A stretch of DNA of 64,000 nucleotides from Lysobacterales bacterium (GTDB lineage: Bacteria > Pseudomonadota > Gammaproteobacteria > Xanthomonadales > Xanthomonadaceae). This document shows positions 1 through 8,971 of the stretch, piece by piece. Numbering within the stretch: the first letter of the stretch is position 1; each line of letters opens with the position of its first letter. The notes beneath the pieces were generated by a model, which did not search any database, was not told where the DNA came from, and saw only the letters and a program-made list of their open reading frames with translations. The DNA lies in NCBI GenBank assembly GCA_019510195.1, contig JAEKKW010000068.1, forward strand, positions 1 to 64,000. Reading direction: 5' to 3'. A program made the translations under genes and the position numbers.

Positions 1-2932
1 GGAAGCTGGAATCGCCGGAGAACCCGAGCGCCAGCGGCAGCATGCCGGCGCCCATCGCGATCGTTGTCATCAGCACCGGGCGGGCGCGCTTGTGGCAGGC
101 ATCGACCACCGCATCGTGCTGGCTCATGCCGTGTTCGTCCTCGGCCATCACCGCGTAGTCGACCAGCAGGATCGAATTCTTGGTGGCGATGCCGATCAGC
201 ATCAGCAGGCCGATCAACGCCGGCAGCGACAGCATGTTCTGGGTGATCAGCAACGCGCCGAAGGCACCACCCGCGCACAACGGGATCGCGGCGAGGATGG
301 TCAGTGGCTGCGTGGCGTGGTTGAACAGCAGCAACAGCACCATGTAGATGCAGACGATGCCGGCGATCATCGCCAGCAGGAAGCCGGTGAACAGTTCGAC
401 GAAGATTTCGGCGTCACCGGTATTCTGGAACTGCACGCCCGCCGGCAATTTCTTCACCGATGGCAACGCCTGCACTTCCTTCATCACGTCGCCCAGCGGA
501 CGGCCGTTGAGTTCGGCGGTGAGGGTGACATTGCGCTGGCGCTTGTAGCGCGAGATTACCGACGGGCCGCTGCCCGGGCGAATGTCGGCCACCGCATCCA
601 GCGGCACCGGCCCGGATTTTCCGCGCACTTTCATGCGACTGATGGTGGCGGGATCCTGCAACTGGTCGAGGGCGAAACCGACGCGGATCGGGATCTGGCG
701 ATCGGCGAGGTTGAGCTTGGGCAGGCGCTGCACGTAATCGCCGGCAGTCGCGATGCGCGCGGCCTCGGCGATCGCCGCAGTCGAGACGCCGAGATCGGCG
801 GCGCGCGCGGAATCGGGACGGATCTGCAACTCCGGGCGCAGCAGCGACGCCGAGGAGGAAATGCTGCCGATGCCCTTGATGGTGTGCAGGTCGCGTTCGA
901 CCGCGGATGCCGCGCTTTCCAGTTTCTCGGGGTCGTCGCCGGCCAGCACCAGCATCATCTGCTGGCCGGGTTCGCTGCTGATGTAGCTGATCTTCACGCC
1001 GGGCAGGTCGGCCAGCGCCACCCGCGCCGCCTGTTCCAGCTGTTCCTGCGAACGCTTGCGATCCCCTTTCGCGCCCCAGTCGAGCACCAGCGTGGCGCGA
1101 CGCGGATCGGCCACGCCCGACTTCGCGGGGTCGCCGACGTCGGGCACGCTGCCGACCATGGTGAACACCTGCTTGAGTTCGGGAATCCCCGACTCCAATT
1201 TGCCGCGCGCGATTTCGGCAATGCGCGTGGTGTCCTCGATGCGTGCGCCGGGTGCGAGTTCGACACTGAGATTGCTCAGGCCGCGGTCGCCCGGTGGAAT
1301 GAAGGTCGCGGGGATGAACGGAATGATCGCCAGCGATGCGAAGAACAACACCGTCGCCATCGCCAGCGTCTTCCAGCGATTGTTCAACACCCAGTCGACC
1401 AGCCTGAGATAGCGCGTCATCAGCTTGCCGTCGGGCTGCTCGTGGCCGTGCGCGCCCTTCAGCGTGTAGGCCGCCATCATCGGCGTCAGCAGGCGCGCCA
1501 CCAGCAGCGAAAACAGCACCGCGGTCGCCGCGGTCCAGCCGAATTCGCGGAAGAACTTGCCGGCGATGCCGGGCATGAAGGCGACCGGCACGAACACCGC
1601 CGCCAGCGTCATCGACGTCGCGATCACCGCAGTGCCGATTTCGTCGGCGGCTTCGCGCGCGGCATCGAGCGGCGATTTGCCGTTGCCGAGATGGCGCACG
1701 ATGTTCTCGATCTCGACGATGGCATCGTCCACCAGGATGCCGACCACCACCGACATCGCCAGCAGCGTGATCATGTTGAGGGTGAAGCCGAGGAAATGGA
1801 TCACCGCGAACGTGGGGATGATCGACAACGGCAACGCCACCGCCGACACCCACGTCGCGCGCCAGTCGCGCAGGAACAGCCACACCACCAGCAACGCCAG
1901 CAACGCACCTTCGACCAGCATTTCCATCGAGGAGGAATAGCTGTTCCAGGTCTCGACGGTATTGTCGGTGACGAGATTGAAATGGATCGCCGGATGCGCC
2001 TTGTGCAATTCGGCCAGCGCCGCTTCGACGCCCGCCTTCACCTTGAGTTCGTCGGAACCGCGGGTGCGCGACATCGAGAAGCCGACTACCGGCTTGCCAT
2101 CGAGGAACGCCGCCTGGGTCGGATCGGCGGCGGCATCACTGATCGTCGCGATCGACGACAACCGCACCGCGCGACCATCGCTCAGAGCGATGCTGTAGTC
2201 GCGCAACTGCTGCGCATCCTTCACCGTGCCGATGGTGCGAATGGTCTGTTCGGCGCCACCGAGTTCTGCCTTGCCGCCGGGGCGTTCGACCTGCATCGCC
2301 AGCAATTGCTGGCTGACATCGCCGGCGGTGACGCCATAGGCTTCCAGCGCCTGCGGATCAAGATCGACGCGCACCTGGCGATCGATGCCACCGATGCGAT
2401 TGACCGCGGCCACGCCTTCCACGCCGTAAACCGCGCGTGCGACGTCGCGATCGACGAACCACGACAGTTCGTCCGCCGTCATCCCCGGCGACGACACCGA
2501 GAAGGTCAGCAGCGATCCGCCGATTTCCACCTTGGAGACGATCGGTTCCTGGATGTCCTGTGGCAGGTTGGTGCGCACGCGCGTCACCGCATCCTTGGTG
2601 TCGTTGAGCGCCACCATCAGGTCGGTGTCGAGGTTGAACTCGATCGCGGTGGTCGAAGTGCCCTCGACCACGGTCGAGGTCACGCGCTTGATGTGCGGGA
2701 TGGTCGCGACCGAATCCTCGATCTTGCGCGTGACTTCGGTTTCCAGTTGCGATGGCGATGCACCCGGCTGGATCACCGTCACCACCGTCATCGGGAAGGC
2801 GATGTCGGGGAAGCGCGCCACCGGCAGCTTGTGATAGCCCCACAAGCCGGCGACGCACAACACGAAGAACACCATCAGCGCCGGTAGCGGCCGCTTGATC
2901 GCCCACGACGAAACGCTGCCGCCACCACTCAC
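1..2932 (-). CDS. RND-family efflux permease (HAE1/AcrB type), 3' end outside window
   Basis: Inner-membrane proton-driven multidrug or solute exporter of a tripartite pump. About 977 codons are visible; the family is usually 1020-1060 residues, so only the C-terminal end is missing. The product opens with an N-terminal membrane helix (SSWAIKRPLPALMVFFVL), and the TM4 proton-relay pair is visible in VGILVDDAIVEIEN. The GTG start at 2932-2930 overlaps the adaptor's TGA (GTGA), so the two genes are translationally coupled. Substrate cannot be read from sequence. The opposite strand is open for about 930 codons over the same region, which reflects GC-rich codon use and not a gene. Confidence 0.93.
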   Translation of the reverse strand, partial: MSGGGSVSSWAIKRPLPALMVFFVLCVAGLWGYHKLPVARFPDIAFPMTVVTVIQPGASPSQLETEVTRKIEDSVATIPHIKRVTSTVVEGTSTTAIEFNLDTDLMVALNDTKDAVTRVRTNLPQDIQEPIVSKVEIGGSLLTFSVSSPGMTADELSWFVDRDVARAVYGVEGVAAVNRIGGIDRQVRVDLDPQALEAYGVTAGDVSQQLLAMQVERPGGKAELGGAEQTIRTIGTVKDAQQLRDYSIALSDGRAVRLSSIATISDAAADPTQAAFLDGKPVVGFSMSRTRGSDELKVKAGVEAALAELHKAHPAIHFNLVTDNTVETWNSYSSSMEMLVEGALLALLVVWLFLRDWRATWVSAVALPLSIIPTFAVIHFLGFTLNMITLLAMSVVVGILVDDAIVEIENIVRHLGNGKSPLDAAREAADEIGTAVIATSMTLAAVFVPVAFMPGIAGKFFREFGWTAATAVLFSLLVARLLTPMMAAYTLKGAHGHEQPDGKLMTRYLRLVDWVLNNRWKTLAMATVLFFASLAIIPFIPATFIPPGDRGLSNLSVELAPGARIEDTTRIAEIARGKLESGIPELKQVFTMVGSVPDVGDPAKSGVADPRRATLVLDWGAKGDRKRSQEQLEQAARVALADLPGVKISYISSEPGQQMMLVLAGDDPEKLESAASAVERDLHTIKGIGSISSSASLLRPELQIRPDSARAADLGVSTAAIAEAARIATAGDYVQRLPKLNLADRQIPIRVGFALDQLQDPATISRMKVRGKSGPVPLDAVADIRPGSGPSVISRYKRQRNVTLTAELNGRPLGDVMKEVQALPSVKKLPAGVQFQNTGDAEIFVELFTGFLLAMIAGIVCIYMVLLLLFNHATQPLTILAAIPLCAGGAFGALLITQNMLSLPALIGLLMLIGIATKNSILLVDYAVMAEDEHGMSQHDAVVDACHKRARPVLMTTIAMGAGMLPLALGFSGDSSF

Positions 2933-4050
2933 GGTGTCGTGCCCGTCTTCGCGTTCGCGGCGTTGGCGGTACTTGGCGCGACGATCTTCACCACGTCGCC
3001 ATCGGCGAGGAAGCCGGTGCCTTCGATCACCACGCGATCGCCGGCCTTGAGGCCGCGCAGCACCTGGACCTGGCCCGCATCCTTGTTTCCGGTCTCGATC
3101 CGCGTCGCGTGCACCTTGTTCTGCACATCGACCACGAACACGGTCTGGAAGCCGTCCCGCAACACGATCGCCGCGGCCGGCACCACCGGCGAATCGGCGA
3201 GGCCGGTGTCGATGCGGCCCTCGAGATAGCTGCCCGGATGCAAGCCTTCGGGATTCGGCAGGTCGGCATAGATGGTGCCGGTGCGGGTGCCGGCATCGAC
3301 GCCGGGACTCACCGCGCGCACGCGGCCTTCCACGGTTTCGCCATCACGCCCGCGCAGGGCGATGCGATCGCCGGGCTTGACCAGCGACAGCTGCGACGAC
3401 GGCAGTTCCGCGCGCCATTCCAATTTGCCATCGCGGATCAGGCGCATCAGCTCGGTGCCGCCAGCGACGATCTGGCCCGGCTGTACCAGCCGCTTCGAAA
3501 TCTGTCCATTCGCCGGCGCGCGCAATTCGGCGAAGCTGCGTTGCAGCGCCGAAGTGTCGCGCGCGGCTTGCGCGGTGGCGAGCTGGGCGTCGGCCTGCTG
3601 TTTCTCCGCGCGCAACTGGTCGAGCTGCGACGCGCTGATGAATTTGTCCTTGGCCAAGCCTTCGCCACGCACCAGATTGGACCTGGCGAGCGCTGCACCG
3701 GCCTGCGCCTGCCTGAGGTTGGCATTCGCCTGCGCAAGCCCGGCATCGAGCGTGCGGTGATCGAGCGTGAGCAGTACCTGTCCCGCCTTCACCCACTGGC
3801 CGACATCGACCTTGAGTGCGGTGACGCGTTGTCCGCTGACTTCCACGCCCAGCTGCATTTCCTCGACCGGCGACACCGGCCCGGACACGGTGATGCCGTT
3901 GGCGACCTGTTGCTGCAACACCGGAACGACACTGACGGTGAGCGCGGGCTCATTGGCTTTCGCGGCGGCATCGTCCTTCTTCCTGCAACCGGGCAATACG
4001 AGGACGAACAGGCAGGCGGCACAGGCGAGCCTGCGAATCGAGAGCAACAT
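2929..4050 (-). CDS. RND efflux periplasmic adaptor lipoprotein (membrane fusion protein)
   Basis: HlyD/AcrA-type adaptor of 373 residues, the usual length, that links the RND permease to an outer-membrane channel. The N-terminus is a lipoprotein signal with lipobox LPGC (Cys22). It is followed by the biotinyl-lipoyl segment (VDVGQWVKAGQVLLTLD), a coiled-coil hairpin rich in Ala/Gln (about residues 100-175), the second lipoyl half (LRAPANGQISKRLVQPGQIV) and beta-barrel/MP domains. It is first in a two-gene unit and overlaps the downstream permease gene by 4 bp. No outer-membrane partner or adjacent regulator gene is present, although a palindromic site lies just upstream. Confidence 0.93.
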   Translation of the reverse strand: MLLSIRRLACAACLFVLVLPGCRKKDDAAAKANEPALTVSVVPVLQQQVANGITVSGPVSPVEEMQLGVEVSGQRVTALKVDVGQWVKAGQVLLTLDHRTLDAGLAQANANLRQAQAGAALARSNLVRGEGLAKDKFISASQLDQLRAEKQQADAQLATAQAARDTSALQRSFAELRAPANGQISKRLVQPGQIVAGGTELMRLIRDGKLEWRAELPSSQLSLVKPGDRIALRGRDGETVEGRVRAVSPGVDAGTRTGTIYADLPNPEGLHPGSYLEGRIDTGLADSPVVPAAAIVLRDGFQTVFVVDVQNKVHATRIETGNKDAGQVQVLRGLKAGDRVVIEGTGFLADGDVVKIVAPSTANAANAKTGTTP

Positions 4051-4083
4051 GAAACGCTTCCGGAAAAGAATCTTCCGCGAAGT

Positions 4084-4102
4084 TTAACCAGTTAACATTA
4101 AC
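4084..4102. promoter_or_regulatory. Overlapping TTAAC inverted repeats upstream of the RND operon
   Basis: Between the tatD stop codon and the adaptor start lie TTAACCAGTTAA (4084-4095) and the overlapping GTTAACATTAAC (4091-4102). Both are inverted repeats of TTAAC/GTTAA in an otherwise GC-rich stretch. Position and symmetry suit the operator of a dimeric repressor such as the TetR-family proteins that usually govern RND pumps. The repeat overlaps the end of tatD. No regulator gene is nearby, so the binding protein is unknown. Confidence 0.4.
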
Positions 4103-4925
4103 CCTGCATGGCGTCCGGCAGGCGGAAAAACGCACGTGCGGCGTCCGTGCTCGCGCGCGCGGCTTCCTGCATCGGGACGCCGCGATCGCGCGCCAATTCC
4201 TCGACGATATGGGCAAGGAAAGCCGGTTCGTTGCGGCGATCCTTCGGCACCGGCTGCAGCGTGCGCGGCAGCAGATAGGGCGCGTCGGTTTCGATCATCA
4301 GGCGATTGGCCGGAATATGCTTCACCAGTTCGCGCAGGTGCGCGCCGCGGCGCTCGTCGCACAGCCAGCCGGTGATGCCGATATGCCAATCGCGATCGAG
4401 ATAATCGAACAGCTCCTCGCGGGTGCCGGTGAAGCAATGCACCACCGCCGGCCCGAGCCTGCCATCGAAGTTCTTCATCATCGCCATGAAGTCGGCATGG
4501 GCATCGCGCTGGTGCAGGAACAACGGCTTGCCCACGCCGTCAACGGCAAGGTCGACCGCGATCTGCAACTGGCGTTCGAAGGCCTTGCGCTGGCTCGGGC
4601 GCGGCGAGAAATCGCGGAAATAGTCGAGGCCGCATTCACCGACCGCCACCACTTCCGGGTACGCATGCAGCGCGCGCATCTCGGCATCGCATTCGTCGGT
4701 GTATTCGCTGGCGTGGTGCGGATGGACGCCCGCGGTCGCGAACAGCACGCCCGGATGTGCCTGCGCGAGTTCCAATGCCTTCGGCGAATGCTCGCGGCTG
4801 GCGCCGGTGACCACCAATTGCGCCACGCCCGCGGCACGCGCGCGTTCGAGCACGGCCTCGCGGTCGCGATCGAAGCTGTCGTGGGTGAGGTTGGCGCCGA
4901 TGTCGATCAGTTGGTCAATCTGCAT
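4098..4925 (-). CDS. tatD: TatD-family metal-dependent deoxyribonuclease
   Basis: Amidohydrolase-fold nuclease, 275 residues, slightly longer than the 260-residue E. coli protein. The start motif DIGANLT, metal and active-site segments GVHPHHA, GECGLDY, LHQRDAHADF and VHCFTG, and the closing ETDAPYLLPR are all present in order. Family members degrade DNA with 3'-5' exonuclease activity and act in DNA repair and fragmentation. The gene is divergent from hrpB across 38 bp. The RND adaptor gene follows 47 bp downstream on the same strand, with a likely operator between them. Confidence 0.93.
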   Translation of the reverse strand: MQIDQLIDIGANLTHDSFDRDREAVLERARAAGVAQLVVTGASREHSPKALELAQAHPGVLFATAGVHPHHASEYTDECDAEMRALHAYPEVVAVGECGLDYFRDFSPRPSQRKAFERQLQIAVDLAVDGVGKPLFLHQRDAHADFMAMMKNFDGRLGPAVVHCFTGTREELFDYLDRDWHIGITGWLCDERRGAHLRELVKHIPANRLMIETDAPYLLPRTLQPVPKDRRNEPAFLAHIVEELARDRGVPMQEAARASTDAARAFFRLPDAMQG

Positions 4926-4951
4926 CGGGCGATTTTACCGGGCCGCGCTCC

Positions 4952-4957
4952 TACAAT
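4952..4957 (+). promoter_or_regulatory. -10-like element TACAAT upstream of hrpB (possible leaderless start)
   Basis: TACAAT ends six bases before the hrpB ATG at 4964. A transcript starting the usual 6-7 bases downstream would begin at or next to the A of ATG, giving a leaderless mRNA. No Shine-Dalgarno sequence is visible before this ATG, which agrees. No good -35 hexamer is seen, so this is a suggestion only. Confidence 0.35.
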
Positions 4958-4963
4958 GCGCCG

Positions 4964-7453
4964 ATGCAGTTTCCCATCGCCGCCATCCTGCCCGAGTTGT
5001 GCGCCGTCCTGGCGACGCAGACGCGCCTGGTGCTGGAAGCGCCGCCCGGCGCCGGCAAGACCACGCAGCTGCCGCTCGCGTTGCTCGGCGAAGCCTGGCT
5101 CGCCGGCCGCAAGATCCTGATGCTGGAGCCGCGCCGCGTCGCCGCGCGTGCCGCCGCCGGCTTCATGGCCGCGCAACTGGGTGAACGCGTCGGCGACACC
5201 GTCGGCTACCGCATCCGCTTCGACAACAAGGTGTCCGCGCGCACTCGCATCGAGGTCGTCACCGAAGGCATCCTCACCCGCATGCTCCAGGACGATCCGC
5301 TGCTCGAGGGCATCGGCGCGATCCTGTTCGACGAATTCCACGAACGCCACCTCGCCAGCGATCTTGGCCTCGCCCTCGCACTCGACGTCCAGGCGTCGGT
5401 GCGCGAGGACCTGCGCATCGTGGTGATGTCGGCCACGCTCGATGGCGAAGCGCTCGCGCGCTGGCTCGATGCCCCGCGCGTCAGCAGCGCCGGCCGCAGC
5501 TTCCCGGTCCACGTCGGGCATTTCCCCGCGCGTCGCGACGAAGCGCTTGAACATCAGGTCAAGCGCGCGGTGGAAGACGCCATCGCCCTGCATCCCGGCG
5601 ACGTCCTGGTCTTCCTGCCGGGCCTGCGCGAGATCAACAAGACACAACGCCTGCTCGGCGATGCCCTGCGCGATGTCGACGTGCTCGCCCTGCATGGCGA
5701 ATTGCCGGTCGATCAGCAAGCAAAACTGTTGCAGCCGGGCGATGACGGACGCCGTCGCGTGGTGCTGGCAACCAATGTCGCCGAATCGAGCCTGACCCTG
5801 CCCGGCGTGCGCGTGGTGATCGACAGCGGCCTCGCCCGCGAACCGCGTTTCGATCCCAACAGCGGTTTCTCGCGACTGGACACGGTGGCGATCGCGCAAT
5901 CCTCCGCCGACCAGCGCGCCGGTCGCGCCGGTCGTGTCGCCGAAGGCCACGCCTATCGCCTGTGGCCGGAATCGAAGCGGCTCGATCCGCAACGCCGGCC
6001 CGAACTGGCGCAGGTCGATCTCGCCAGCCTGGTGCTGGAACTCGCGGCCTGGGGCGGCAGCGAACTGCGTTTCGTCGATGCACCGCCGCCGGGCCATCTC
6101 GCTTCCGCGCGCGACCTGCTGCAACGCCTCGATGCGATCACGGCCGATGGACACATCACGGGGCGCGGCCGGCGCATGCTCGCGCTCGGCACCCATCCGC
6201 GCCTGGCGGCGATGCTGCTATCGGCGCATGACGCGACAACCCGCGCGCTGGCCTGCGATCTCGCCGCCTTGCTGGAAGCACGCGATCCGCTGCGCAGCCG
6301 CAGCGACGCACTTGCCGGGCGCTGGCAGGCGTTGGTGGCGTTCCGCAATGGCCGCACATCGGTCGATGCCAATCGCTCCGCACTCGCCGCCATCGATGCC
6401 GCCGCCACGCAGTGGCGCCGTCGCTTGCGCGTCGATGCGACATCCCCAGCCCAGGTTCCCGCGCACGAACTCGGCATCCTGCTGGCGCACGCCTACCCCG
6501 ATCGCATCGCCCGCCAGCATTCGACGGATTCGCGTCGCTACCAGTTGAGCAACGGCCGCAGCGCGCGCCTGTTCGACGACAGCGCGCTCTACGGCGAACC
6601 GTGGCTGGTGGTCGGCGAATTGCGCCATGAAGCGCGCGATGCATTGATCCTGCGTGCATTGCCGGTCGACGAAAAACGCCTGCGCGAAGATTTTGCCGCG
6701 CATTGGCGCGAGGCCGACGAGGTGCGCTGGGATGCGGCGAAGCAGGCGCTGGTCAGCGAACGCATCGAACGCTTCGACGGCATCGTGCTGTCGGCGCGAC
6801 CGGCGGGCAAAATCGATCCGGAACTGGCCGCGACCGCGCTCACCACCGCCGTGCGCGCCGGCGGGCTCGAGTTGTTGCCATGGAGCGATGCGCTTTCGCA
6901 ATGGCGCATCCGCGTGCAGTGCCTGCGCGCGTGGATGCCGGAACTCGGTTTGCCCGATGTGTCCGACGCCGCGTTGCTGGCAACGCTTGACGACTGGCTG
7001 CGTCCCGCCTTCGCCGGCCTGCGCCGGATCGATGCACTGGACTCCTCTGCGTTGTCCGATGCATTGCGCGGATTGGCCGAGTGGTCGCTGCGGCAACGCA
7101 TCGACGCGCTGGCGCCGACGCGCATCCTGGTACCCTCGGGGCTCGAACGCGCGGTCGCATACGCCCTGCACGCTGACGGCGCGCCGGCATCGCCCGTTCT
7201 TGCCGTCAAGCTTCAGGAACTGTTCGGATTGGCCGAAACGCCACGCATCGCCGATGGCCGCATCGCGCTCACGCTGCACCTGCTGTCGCCGGGCGGACGC
7301 CCGTTGCAGGTGACCCAGGATCTGCGCGGGTTCTGGGACCGCACGTACCCGGAAGTGAAAAAGGAGATGAAGGGACGCTACCCCCGGCATCCATGGCCGG
7401 ATGATCCGTGGAACGCCGCCGCGACGCATCGGGCGAAACCGCGCGGGACCTGA
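4964..7453 (+). CDS. hrpB: ATP-dependent RNA helicase HrpB
   Basis: DEAH-type superfamily 2 helicase, 829 residues, matching the usual HrpB length. Visible motifs are Walker A APPGAGKTTQ, motif Ia EPRRVAARA, the HrpB-typical DEFHERH in place of DEAH, motif III MSATLDGE and motif VI QRAGRAGR, followed by the long HrpB C-terminal region that ends with a basic segment near PRHPWPDDPWNA. The ATG at 4964 gives the expected N-terminus. The cellular role of HrpB is poorly defined; RNA metabolism is assumed. It is transcribed away from tatD. Confidence 0.95.
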   Translation: MQFPIAAILPELCAVLATQTRLVLEAPPGAGKTTQLPLALLGEAWLAGRKILMLEPRRVAARAAAGFMAAQLGERVGDTVGYRIRFDNKVSARTRIEVVTEGILTRMLQDDPLLEGIGAILFDEFHERHLASDLGLALALDVQASVREDLRIVVMSATLDGEALARWLDAPRVSSAGRSFPVHVGHFPARRDEALEHQVKRAVEDAIALHPGDVLVFLPGLREINKTQRLLGDALRDVDVLALHGELPVDQQAKLLQPGDDGRRRVVLATNVAESSLTLPGVRVVIDSGLAREPRFDPNSGFSRLDTVAIAQSSADQRAGRAGRVAEGHAYRLWPESKRLDPQRRPELAQVDLASLVLELAAWGGSELRFVDAPPPGHLASARDLLQRLDAITADGHITGRGRRMLALGTHPRLAAMLLSAHDATTRALACDLAALLEARDPLRSRSDALAGRWQALVAFRNGRTSVDANRSALAAIDAAATQWRRRLRVDATSPAQVPAHELGILLAHAYPDRIARQHSTDSRRYQLSNGRSARLFDDSALYGEPWLVVGELRHEARDALILRALPVDEKRLREDFAAHWREADEVRWDAAKQALVSERIERFDGIVLSARPAGKIDPELAATALTTAVRAGGLELLPWSDALSQWRIRVQCLRAWMPELGLPDVSDAALLATLDDWLRPAFAGLRRIDALDSSALSDALRGLAEWSLRQRIDALAPTRILVPSGLERAVAYALHADGAPASPVLAVKLQELFGLAETPRIADGRIALTLHLLSPGGRPLQVTQDLRGFWDRTYPEVKKEMKGRYPRHPWPDDPWNAAATHRAKPRGT

Positions 7454-7526
7454 ACTTTTGCGTGCGCGTCACGCCGCCACAACATCGTGCGTCCGACACT
7501 GTCCGCAAGCCCGCAGGACATTCGTC

Positions 7527-7838
7527 ATGAGCAAATTCGACGCCTATACCGATCGCGTGGTCGATCTCGCCGGCAAGGTTGGCGGCGCGGTCAAGGATCA
7601 CATCCCCGATCACGCCATGCGCTGGTTCGAAACCGGCGCCGCCATCGGTGCGGTCAAGACCGGCTCGCGTGTCGCCGGCAAGTTCGTCAGGCGCAATCCC
7701 GCGATCGCCGCAGCGGCGGTCGCAGGTGCCGGGTTGCTGTGGTACGCCGCGCATCGCCGTGCCAAGCGCATCAAGGCCGGGGAAGGCGAAACCATCGACG
7801 GCGAATCCACCCGCGTCGCCAGCATCCGCCACGGCTGA
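7527..7838 (+). CDS. Small membrane-anchored protein, DUF883/ElaB-like C-terminus
   Basis: 103 residues from the ATG at 7527, preceded by an AGGA element. The N-terminal half is amphipathic and charged. The C-terminal part has basic residues, then RRNPAIAAAAVAGAGLLWYA and a basic tail (HRRAKR), resembling the C-terminal anchor of ElaB/YqjD-type ribosome- and membrane-associated proteins (my comparison, not a search result). A longer frame opens at 7401 but overlaps the end of hrpB and lacks a ribosome site, so I prefer the shorter start. Function is unknown. The neighbouring kinase gene converges on it with 1 bp between the stop codons. Confidence 0.7.
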   Translation: MSKFDAYTDRVVDLAGKVGGAVKDHIPDHAMRWFETGAAIGAVKTGSRVAGKFVRRNPAIAAAAVAGAGLLWYAAHRRAKRIKAGEGETIDGESTRVASIRHG

Positions 7839-7839
7839 C

Positions 7840-8937
7840 TCAGGCGCCGGGCAGCTCGATCACGAAGCGCGCGCCGCCGCCCTCGCGATCCTCGTAGAAC
7901 AACTGGCCGCCGGCACGCATCACGATGTGCCGCGCCAGTGACAGGCCAAGCCCGCTCGACAGTCCGTCGAGCGGATCGATCTCGGTCAGGCGCACGAATG
8001 GCTTGAACAATCTGCGCCGCTGGTCGGTGGTGATGCCGGGCCCGCGATCCTCCGCGACCAGGCGCCAGAATCCGGGCGCACCGGCCTGCGCGGCAAGATG
8101 CAGCTCGCCGCCCATGTCGGCGTATTTCAGCGCGTTGGTGACGAGGTTTTCCGCGACCTGGCGCAACACCAGCGGTTCGATCCGCACGCGCGGATCGCCG
8201 GCGGCACGACTGATGCGCAACACCAGTCCCTTGCCCTCGCATTGCAGTTCGTAGCGTTCGTTCAACCAGTCGAGCGTGGCATCGAGATCGGCAACGGCAT
8301 CGGCAATCACGCCGTCCTCGCCCGGCGCCTGCGATTCCAGGTAACGGCGAATGTAGCCGAGCGCATCTCCCGCACTCTCGTGGATCATCTGCTGGTAGCG
8401 CGGCACCCGCTCCGGCTTGACGCCGTTGTTCACCAGGATGTCGCTGGCGAACATGATGCTGGTCAGGGGATTCTTGAGATCGTGCGCAACCAGGTTGACC
8501 AGGTCCTGGCGTTCGTTGGCGACGCGCTCGAGGCGATCGCGCGTCAGTTTCAAGCCGATATGGACGCCGACGCGCGCCAGCAACTCCTCCGCGATGAAGG
8601 GCTTGGTGACGTAGTCCACCGCACCGGCTTCGAAGGCCTGCACCAGCAGGTCGCGATCCTGCACCGAGGTCAGGCAGATCACCGGCACCCGCATCAGGGC
8701 CGTGTCGCCACGAATCGTCTTGAGCAGGGTGAATCCATCCATGCCCGGCATCATCATGTCGAGCAGGATCAGGTCGGGGATGAATTCACGGCAGGCGTCG
8801 AGCGCCGCCTCGCCACCACCGGCCCCGGTCACCTGGTAACCGTGTCGTTCCAGCAGCGATGACACCACGCGCAGATTGATCGCCTGATCATCCACCACAA
8901 GGATGCGGCCGGCATGCGTGACGACTGGCAAACCCAT
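7840..8937 (-). CDS. Response-regulator receiver / histidine kinase hybrid (receiver first)
   Basis: 365-residue cytoplasmic signalling protein with no membrane segment. An N-terminal CheY-like receiver (acidic pair D16-D17, phospho-acceptor D60 in LLDMMMPGMDG, K112 in VTKPF) precedes a HisKA domain with H152 in VAHDLKNPLTSI. A HATPase follows, with N box LVTNALKYA, G1 DRGPGI and G2 GLGLSLARH. This reversed order, receiver before kinase, suggests the kinase is switched by an upstream phosphodonor. A strong AGGAGGGG ribosome site lies 8938-8946. Partner regulator and signal are not encoded next to it. Confidence 0.88.
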   Translation of the reverse strand: MGLPVVTHAGRILVVDDQAINLRVVSSLLERHGYQVTGAGGGEAALDACREFIPDLILLDMMMPGMDGFTLLKTIRGDTALMRVPVICLTSVQDRDLLVQAFEAGAVDYVTKPFIAEELLARVGVHIGLKLTRDRLERVANERQDLVNLVAHDLKNPLTSIMFASDILVNNGVKPERVPRYQQMIHESAGDALGYIRRYLESQAPGEDGVIADAVADLDATLDWLNERYELQCEGKGLVLRISRAAGDPRVRIEPLVLRQVAENLVTNALKYADMGGELHLAAQAGAPGFWRLVAEDRGPGITTDQRRRLFKPFVRLTEIDPLDGLSSGLGLSLARHIVMRAGGQLFYEDREGGGARFVIELPGA

Positions 8938-8950
8938 CCCCTCCTGCCTT

Positions 8951-8969
8951 CCACGTCGACTATACGTGG
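8951..8969 (-). promoter_or_regulatory. Promoter -10 TATAGT within an inverted repeat, upstream of the kinase hybrid
   Basis: On the minus strand a good -10 hexamer TATAGT (8959-8964) is flanked by CCACG/CGTGG arms (8951-8955 and 8965-8969). The start codon lies about 15 bp beyond, behind a strong ribosome site. The arms could form an operator over the promoter. A matching -35 is not clear. Confidence 0.4.
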
Positions 8970-8971
8970 CG

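Noticed and set aside
92-2887. A 931-codon open frame on the plus strand
   Set aside because: It is the exact antisense of the RND permease. Composition is His/Arg/Gln-rich with no domain, as expected opposite GC-rich genes.
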